Assembly (NCBI RefSeq): GCF_014644495.1
Contig: NZ_BMKU01000001.1
Coordinates: 186,001 to 250,000, forward strand
Length of the DNA stretch: 64,000 bases
Direction of reading: 5' to 3'
From: Pseudarthrobacter polychromogenes
GTDB lineage: Bacteria > Actinomycetota > Actinomycetes > Actinomycetales > Micrococcaceae
Shown in pieces: positions 59,260 to 64,000 of this stretch. A program made the translations under genes and the position numbers. How positions within the stretch are numbered: position 1 is the first letter of the stretch; every line of letters begins with the position of its first letter. The notes below the pieces were generated by a model that was not told the DNA's origin, did no database searches, and worked only from the letters and a program-made list of their open reading frames with translations.

Positions 59260-60419
59260 CCCTCCAGCCGGTGCTGCCCTGGTGGCTGCTTCTTCCCCTC
59301 ATCGCTGCCGCCGTGGCCTCCCTGGGATGGCAGCTCCGCGGGCCGGGGAACAGCCGGCATCAGCGCGGGGGAGCGGGCCGCCGCGCCGGGGTCCGGCACG
59401 CCATGCTGGTCCTGTTGCTGGCGGGGGCTTCGCTGCGCCCGGGGCTGCCGGGAGGAACGGCCCAGGCGGCCGCGGCCGACCTGAACGTGTTCTTCGTGGT
59501 GGACACCACCACCAGCATGGTGGCGGAGGACTACGGCAACGCGGAACCACGGATGGCGGGGGTTCGGCAGGACATCGCGGCCATCGCCGAAGAATTGCCC
59601 GGTGCCCGGTTCTCCGTCATCACCTTCGACACCGCGGCGCACGTCCGGATGCCCCTGACCACCGACACGCTGGCGCTGGACACCATCACGTCCGTCCTTG
59701 AGCCGCAGGTGACCGCCTATGCCAAGGGAAGCAGCATCACGGCGGCCCGCCAGATGCTGTCCGAACGCCTTACCCTTGCCCGGCAGAGCCACCCCGGGCG
59801 GCCCCGGCTCGTGTTCTACCTCGGCGACGGCGAACAGACCAGCGCGAAAGCACCGGCGCCGATGGACCTTGAGGACGGCCTGGTGGCCGGGGGAGCGGTG
59901 CTGGGCTACGGCACTGCCAGCGGCGGCAGGATGCGGGAGAACACCGGGGAGGATTACGACGACGGTTCCACAGGAGGTGGGGACGGCACCTATCTCCGGG
60001 ACAGCAGCGGTGATGGCGCCGGATATGCACTTTCCACGATTGATGAAGGCCGGCTCCAGCAGATCGCGGGGCAACTGGGCGTCCCCTACGTACACCGGTC
60101 AGCCGGGGACCCCGCCGCGCCGATGCTGCAGGACGCCCGCCCCGCCGCCTTGGACGCCGGCGCCCTCACCAACGCCGGCCAGGACGGCTCCCTGGCCGCA
60201 CGGACCGAGCTGTACTGGATACCGGCGGCAGGAGCCTTCGTCCTTGGCCTGGGGGAGCTGGTTCTTCTCCTTCGCCAGTTCCGGGAACTTCGCAGGATCC
60301 CGGCAGGCCCTGCTTCAAACACAGCTCCTTCACGCGCCGCTTCTGCACGCACCGCTCCGGATGCTGCCGGGCGCTCCGGCGTCCAAAAATCCAGCGCTGG
60401 CAAGGGGGTTATCCGGTGA
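59256..60419 (+). CDS. VWA domain membrane protein, BatB-like
   Basis: A 387-residue second VWA protein. N-terminal hydrophobic spans, then the domain starting F-F-V-V-D-T-T-T-S-M-V-A, where the first MIDAS serine of D-x-S-x-S is Thr, and I-T-F-D-T-A later. A late span (about 325-345, A-F-V-L-G-L-G-E-L-V-L-L) precedes a cytoplasmic tail. Works beside the BatA-like protein by analogy; the changed metal site may alter binding. Confidence 0.88.
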   Translation: MTLQPVLPWWLLLPLIAAAVASLGWQLRGPGNSRHQRGGAGRRAGVRHAMLVLLLAGASLRPGLPGGTAQAAAADLNVFFVVDTTTSMVAEDYGNAEPRMAGVRQDIAAIAEELPGARFSVITFDTAAHVRMPLTTDTLALDTITSVLEPQVTAYAKGSSITAARQMLSERLTLARQSHPGRPRLVFYLGDGEQTSAKAPAPMDLEDGLVAGGAVLGYGTASGGRMRENTGEDYDDGSTGGGDGTYLRDSSGDGAGYALSTIDEGRLQQIAGQLGVPYVHRSAGDPAAPMLQDARPAALDAGALTNAGQDGSLAARTELYWIPAAGAFVLGLGELVLLLRQFRELRRIPAGPASNTAPSRAASARTAPDAAGRSGVQKSSAGKGVIR

Positions 60420-61183
60420 CGTCCGCCAGGCATGGCATGGACCGGCGGACGTCAAGGCGGCGCCTCCTGGCCTGGTCGGCCATACCCGTGATCCTCATGC
60501 TGTGTGTTGCGGCCAAACTCCTGAGCCTTGGCCTGTTGGGAGCACGGGCTGCCGGCGCCTATGAAGCGAACGACGCCGCATCGGTCCGGTCCGCGGCGGA
60601 AGCACTCCACGTCGTGAACCTCATCGAGCCGCACAAAGCGCCCCTCGCAGCCGGGGACGCCGACGTCCTTGCAGGGGATTTCGCAGCCGCCCGGCTCCGG
60701 TTCGAGGAAGCGCTTGGCCTCGTCCCTCCACGGCAATCCGGATCAGCCGAGGCCTGTGTCATCAGGGTGAACCTCGTCCTGGCCATTGAGCGGCTGGGCG
60801 ACGAAAAGCTCGGTGCGGAGGACCCGGCAGCGGCCGCCGTCTTGTTCGAGGAAGCGCTCGCCGCCGTCGCGGCGGCGCCGGACGACTGTTTTTCCGAACA
60901 CCTTCCGGCGGATACGGGGGACAGGCTGGCCGGAGCGGAAGTGCGGTTGCAGGAGAAACTCGCTGACACCCGCCAGGAGCAGGAGCAGGACCCGGATCCG
61001 GCCCCGGAAACCGGGCAGGAGGAAGGCCCAGGGGAGGACAGCCAGGAATCCGCGCAGCAGAGCAAGCTTGAACAACTTGAGGACAGTGCCCGGCAGGCCC
61101 AGCGTGAGCGCAACAGCGGCCGCGAAAGGGAGGACTACCTGGACGACTCAGGGGACTCTGCCGGTACCAGCAGGCCGTGGTAG
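60416..61183 (+). CDS. Anchored TPR-like protein, BatC-like
   Basis: A 255-residue protein: Arg-rich N-terminus, one transmembrane helix (about 21-45), then an all-helical Ala/Leu/Glu-rich segment (50-175) with a repeat like A-A-R-L-R-F-E-E-A-L and A-A-V-L-F-E-E-A-L-A, which looks like two tetratricopeptide-type helices pairs, and a strongly acidic Gln/Glu tail. This fits the TPR protein that ends Bat operons. GTG start, overlapping the previous stop by 4 bases. Confidence 0.8.
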   Translation: MTSARHGMDRRTSRRRLLAWSAIPVILMLCVAAKLLSLGLLGARAAGAYEANDAASVRSAAEALHVVNLIEPHKAPLAAGDADVLAGDFAAARLRFEEALGLVPPRQSGSAEACVIRVNLVLAIERLGDEKLGAEDPAAAAVLFEEALAAVAAAPDDCFSEHLPADTGDRLAGAEVRLQEKLADTRQEQEQDPDPAPETGQEEGPGEDSQESAQQSKLEQLEDSARQAQRERNSGREREDYLDDSGDSAGTSRPW

Positions 61184-61257
61184 GGCACAGGCGCGAAACA
61201 AAATTCCGTGGGGACGAGCTGCAAGCCGTAAAACTGCGTCTTAATTCGGGAGCCAAC

Positions 61258-61286
61258 TTGAAAGCGGCACCTGCCCCTCATAGAGT
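61258..61286 (+). promoter_or_regulatory. Promoter of metF-metE
   Basis: TTGAAA at 61258-61263 and TAGAGT at 61281-61286, 17 bases apart; start of transcription predicted near 61293, giving a leader of about 214 bases. Confidence 0.65.
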
Positions 61287-61292
61287 CTTATA

Positions 61293-61506
61293 CAAGTTAC
61301 CGAGGTAACGTGTCAGCGATCCTCCTTCTGGAGGGTGTGGGTGCCCCCATGTGGGCCTGACATTTGCTCACGGAGAACTTCAATCCAGGCGTAACAGTCG
61401 CGGCTGCGTCCTGTGGAGTTCTTCTGTGTTCCCCAAACTCAAATTCATTGCCGGTCTACCGTCGCATTCGACGGTAGCCCCCAATGGCCCAAAGCCAAGG
61501 ATGCAA
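61293..61506 (+). promoter_or_regulatory. Structured 5' leader of metF
   Basis: In order: hairpin GTTACC-GA-GGTAAC (61296-61309); an outer helix TGTCAG/CTGACA (61311-61316 with 61357-61362) enclosing hairpins CCTCC-TTCT-GGAGG (61321-61334) and GCCC/GGGC (61343-61346 with 61353-61356); and a 9-bp hairpin (61456-61464 with 61469-61477) ahead of the metF ribosome site. It matches no SAM, SAH or cobalamin riboswitch core I know. The GGAGG arm could serve a short reading frame at 61341. Confidence 0.5.
61341..61394 (+). CDS. Possible 17-codon leader peptide
   Basis: GTG at 61341 has GGAGG (61330-61334) at 6-base spacing and codes V-P-P-C-G-P-D-I-C-S-R-R-T-S-I-Q-A then TAA. It has two Cys, two Ser and no internal Met. 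The ribosome site is one arm of a hairpin. If translated it would be a sensor for ribosome movement on the metF leader. Not proven; spacing and structure are the only support. Confidence 0.3.
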   Translation: MPPCGPDICSRRTSIQA

Positions 61507-62469
61507 ATGTCTCCACCAAGCCTTATTGACACACACCCGAATCTCTCCGACACCGCTCCGGTGGCGCTCTCCTACGAGCTGTTCCCGCCCCGTTCGCCGG
61601 CAGCCGCGGAAACCCTCTGGACCACCATCCGGGAACTGGAAACAACCGCACCGGACTACGTCTCCGTTACCTATGGTGCCAGCGGCTCAAACCGGGACAC
61701 CGCCGTCGAACTCATCAACCGGCTCCTGCTGGAAACCACCCTCCGGCCGCTGGCGCACCTGACGTGCGTGGGCAACACGCCCCAGGAACTGGCGGGAATC
61801 ATCGGTGAACTGCTGGACACCGGGGTGCGCGGGATCCTGGCGCTCCGCGGCGACCTGCCCAAGGACGGCGCGGCGCCGGTTGCCGGTTCGCTCCGGTACG
61901 CCCAGGACCTGATCGAGCTGATCCGCCGCGTCGAGCAGCGACGTTCGGCATTGCTCTGCGCCGGAAAGATCGCGGTAGGCGTGGCGGCGTATCCCACCCG
62001 CCACCCGGAGTCGCCCAGCGAGGAGCACGACGTCGAGGTGCTGCTTGCCAAGCAGCGTTCCGGCGCGGACTTCGCCATCACACAGGTCTTCTTCCACACC
62101 GACCAGTACGCGGACCTCCTCACCAGGGCACGCCGTGCCGGGGTCACCATCCCGATCATCCCGGGAGTCATGCCCCTCACCAGCCTCCGGCGCGTCAGGC
62201 GCCTCGGCGAACTGACCGGCGTGGAGCCCGCTCCCGAGCTGCTGGAACGCCTGGCCTCAGCGGAGAATGACATCGAACGCCTCCGCATTGGTGTCGATGC
62301 CACGGTGGACCTTGCCAACGCAGCCCTGCAGGCCGGCGCACCCGGCATCCACATCTACACCTTCAATGAGCACCAGAGTGCCCTGGAGTTGCTGGACAAG
62401 CTGGCCCTCCCGCGGCGCACCCATTCCGGCATCCGCCCGGACGCAGCAGCCCGCCAGCTCGCCAGCTGA
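61507..62469 (+). CDS. metF: 5,10-methylenetetrahydrofolate reductase
   Basis: A 320-residue FAD enzyme making 5-methyl-THF for methionine synthesis. It has the catalytic Glu in S-Y-E-L-F-P-P-R near 22, V-T-Y-G-A-S near 52, L-A-L-R-G-D-L-P near 115 (the Asp that holds FAD) and Q-V-F-F-H near 195. Start ATG 61507 has AAGGA 5 bases upstream; ATG 61501 sits on that site and the frame is open to 61351 without a ribosome site. metE follows by 67 bases, so the product feeds it directly. Confidence 0.93.
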   Translation: MSPPSLIDTHPNLSDTAPVALSYELFPPRSPAAAETLWTTIRELETTAPDYVSVTYGASGSNRDTAVELINRLLLETTLRPLAHLTCVGNTPQELAGIIGELLDTGVRGILALRGDLPKDGAAPVAGSLRYAQDLIELIRRVEQRRSALLCAGKIAVGVAAYPTRHPESPSEEHDVEVLLAKQRSGADFAITQVFFHTDQYADLLTRARRAGVTIPIIPGVMPLTSLRRVRRLGELTGVEPAPELLERLASAENDIERLRIGVDATVDLANAALQAGAPGIHIYTFNEHQSALELLDKLALPRRTHSGIRPDAAARQLAS

Positions 62470-62536
62470 CGCGCCACTTCCTGCATCGCAATCTTTCCGC
62501 CCACGGCGGACCTGTACCCAACCCTTAGGATTTTCC

Positions 62537-64000
62537 ATGTCTGAAAACAACACGCCCAACCACACTCCGTTCCCCGCTGCGTCCCTCCTGGGCTACCCGC
62601 GTATCGGCCGCCGCCGCGAGCTTAAGAAGGCCGTCGAAGCCTACTGGGCAGGAAAGATCGACGCCGCCGCCCTGGACGCCGCCGCCAAGGACATCCAGCT
62701 GAGCATCGCCAACCGCCTGCGGGAACTCGGGCTCACCGAACCGGCCGCAGTGCCGGGCACTTTCTCCTACTACGACCAGGTCCTGGACACCACCGCCCAC
62801 CTCGGCGCCGTGCCCGCCCGGTTCGGCAAGCTCCTCAACGGCCAGGGACAGCTGGACGTCGACGGCTACTTCACCCTGGCCCGCGGCACCAAGGACCAGC
62901 AGCCCCTCGAAATGACCAAGTGGTTCGACACCAACTACCACTACCTGGTCCCGGAGATCGGGCCGGAGACAGAGTTCACCCTCGCCTCCACCGCCAAGGT
63001 TGACGAGTTCGCCTTCGCGCTGGCCAACGGCATCGAGACCCGCCCCTACATCGTGGGTCCTGTCACCTACCTGCTCCTGTCCAAGGCGTCCGACGGCGCC
63101 CCCGCCGGGTTCGCGCCGCTGTCCCGCCTCGAGGACATCCTGCCCGTCTACGTCCAGCTCCTGGAGAAGCTCTCCGCCGCGGGCGCCAGCTGGGTCCAGC
63201 TCGACGAGCCCGCCCTGGTGGTGGACCAGGACACCCCGGCCGGCGAGGTCGAGGCCGCCGTGGCCCGCGCCTACGAGGTCCTCTCCTCGGCGGCCAACCG
63301 CCCGCAGATCCTCGTCTCAACACCGTACGGCTCACTGGACGGCGAGCTCGGCACCCTCGCCGCCACCAACATCGACGCGCTCCACATCGATGTCTTCAAG
63401 GGCGCTGTTCCCTCCGCCGCGGCACTCGCCGGCCTGGGCAACAAGACCCTGGTTGCCGGCGTCGTGGACGGCCACAACATCTGGCGCAACGACCTTGCCG
63501 CGTCCGCAGCCAAACTGGATGCACTGAAGGCGGCGGCGGGCAGGGTTGCCGTCTCCACCTCCACCTCCACCCAGCACGTCCCGCATGATGTTGCCGAGGA
63601 ATCCCAGCTCTCCGAGCAGCTCCGCAGCTGGCTGGCGTTCTCGGATCAGAAGGCCGCCGAGGTGAAGACCCTCGCGTCCTACCTGGCCGATCCCGCCTCC
63701 GCCCAGGCGGCCATCGACGAGGCAACGGCCGTGATCGCCTCCCGGGCCTCCGCAGAAGGCGTGCGCCGCTCCGACGTCCGTGCACGCACCGAAGCGCTGA
63801 CCGCAGCCGACTTCACCCGCTCGGCCTACGAAGTCCGCCAAGCCGCCCAGGAAGAGGCGCTGCACCTGCCGCCGCTGCCCACCACCACCATCGGCTCCTT
63901 CCCGCAGACCTCCGAGATCCGTTCGGCGCGGGCCCGCAACAACAAGGGGGACCTCACCGACGAGCAGTATGAAAAGCTGATGAAGGACGAGATCAAGCGC
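62537..64000 (+). CDS. metE: Cobalamin-independent methionine synthase, N-terminal 488 residues
   Basis: The start L-L-G-Y-P-R-I-G-R-R-R-E-L-K-K is the MetE N-terminal domain, which transfers the methyl group of 5-methyl-THF-polyglutamate to homocysteine. L-D-E-P-A-L near 220 and T-T-T-I-G-S-F-P-Q-T near 450 mark the first barrel and the start of the second; the zinc ligands are past the window edge. The segment V-S-T-S-T-S-T-Q-H-V-P near 337 is a variant of the usual S-C-S-L-x-H-V-P. ATG 62537 has AGGA upstream. Partial: about 270-280 residues are missing at the right end. Confidence 0.95.
   Translation, partial: MSENNTPNHTPFPAASLLGYPRIGRRRELKKAVEAYWAGKIDAAALDAAAKDIQLSIANRLRELGLTEPAAVPGTFSYYDQVLDTTAHLGAVPARFGKLLNGQGQLDVDGYFTLARGTKDQQPLEMTKWFDTNYHYLVPEIGPETEFTLASTAKVDEFAFALANGIETRPYIVGPVTYLLLSKASDGAPAGFAPLSRLEDILPVYVQLLEKLSAAGASWVQLDEPALVVDQDTPAGEVEAAVARAYEVLSSAANRPQILVSTPYGSLDGELGTLAATNIDALHIDVFKGAVPSAAALAGLGNKTLVAGVVDGHNIWRNDLAASAAKLDALKAAAGRVAVSTSTSTQHVPHDVAEESQLSEQLRSWLAFSDQKAAEVKTLASYLADPASAQAAIDEATAVIASRASAEGVRRSDVRARTEALTAADFTRSAYEVRQAAQEEALHLPPLPTTTIGSFPQTSEIRSARARNNKGDLTDEQYEKLMKDEIKR

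Noticed and set aside
61351-61506. metF start at GTG 61351 with 52 more residues
   Set aside because: No Shine-Dalgarno at a workable distance, the added residues do not resemble MetF, and the stretch is part of the structured leader.
61184-61506. SAM or cobalamin riboswitch before metF
   Set aside because: None of the conserved cores (SAM-I/IV junction, B12 box) could be found by reading.

Overview
The window is ordinary chromosomal DNA of a high-GC Gram-positive bacterium, most likely a Micrococcaceae member close to Arthrobacter/Pseudarthrobacter. Pointers are the high G+C, many GTG/TTG starts, promoters placed a few bases ahead of start codons (leaderless genes), a clpP1-clpP2-clpX cluster, a translational-type T-box before ileS, a ThiD-TenA fusion, a mycobacterial-type RpiB, and the gene order rne / thiD / rplU-rpmA-obgE-proB-proA-nadD-rsfS. 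No prophage, IS element, CRISPR array or plasmid backbone is visible. Both ends cut genes: xylB at the left, metE at the right.

Layout: 1-2.7 kb, xylose use (xylAB) divergent from its ROK repressor xylR, sharing one operator/promoter region. 2.8-13.9 kb, tRNA-Arg, a second-type SSB, a lipoprotein, ettA, tesB, a globin/MscS pair, an epimerase pseudogene ending at a long palindrome, and an osmC-like gene behind pepN. 13.9-20.4 kb, rpiB-nei, tRNA-Gly and tRNA-Pro, then protein quality control: trigger factor, clpP1, clpP2, clpX. 20.4-31.9 kb, a thioredoxin-fold protein, valS, an SDR, an exonuclease/phosphatase-fold membrane protein, then T-box-ileS-folC-DUF4233-ndk. 32-47 kb, a VKOR protein, RNase E/G with a long leader, TPP riboswitch-thiD/tenA, and the L21-L27-Obg-proline-NAD-RsfS run, ended by two identical tRNA-Ala genes. 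47-55.8 kb, cfa, a flavin monooxygenase, a methyltransferase, and a ROK regulator with a sugar ABC importer that has no local ATPase. 55.9-61.2 kb, a MoxR/DUF58/VWA/VWA/TPR-like (Bat-type) operon. 61.2-64 kb, metF-metE behind a structured 5' leader.

The best candidates for something not covered by common annotation are the metF leader (good promoter, a palindrome, a three-helix element, and a 17-codon reading frame whose ribosome binding site lies in a hairpin) and the repeat-like palindrome that ends the epimerase pseudogene. The rest of the regulation (xyl operator, T-box, TPP riboswitch) belongs to known classes. Start codons were chosen from Shine-Dalgarno spacing, leaderless -10 boxes or family length, so several differ from the longest open frame. 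All functional assignments are by reading protein motifs; no database search was done.
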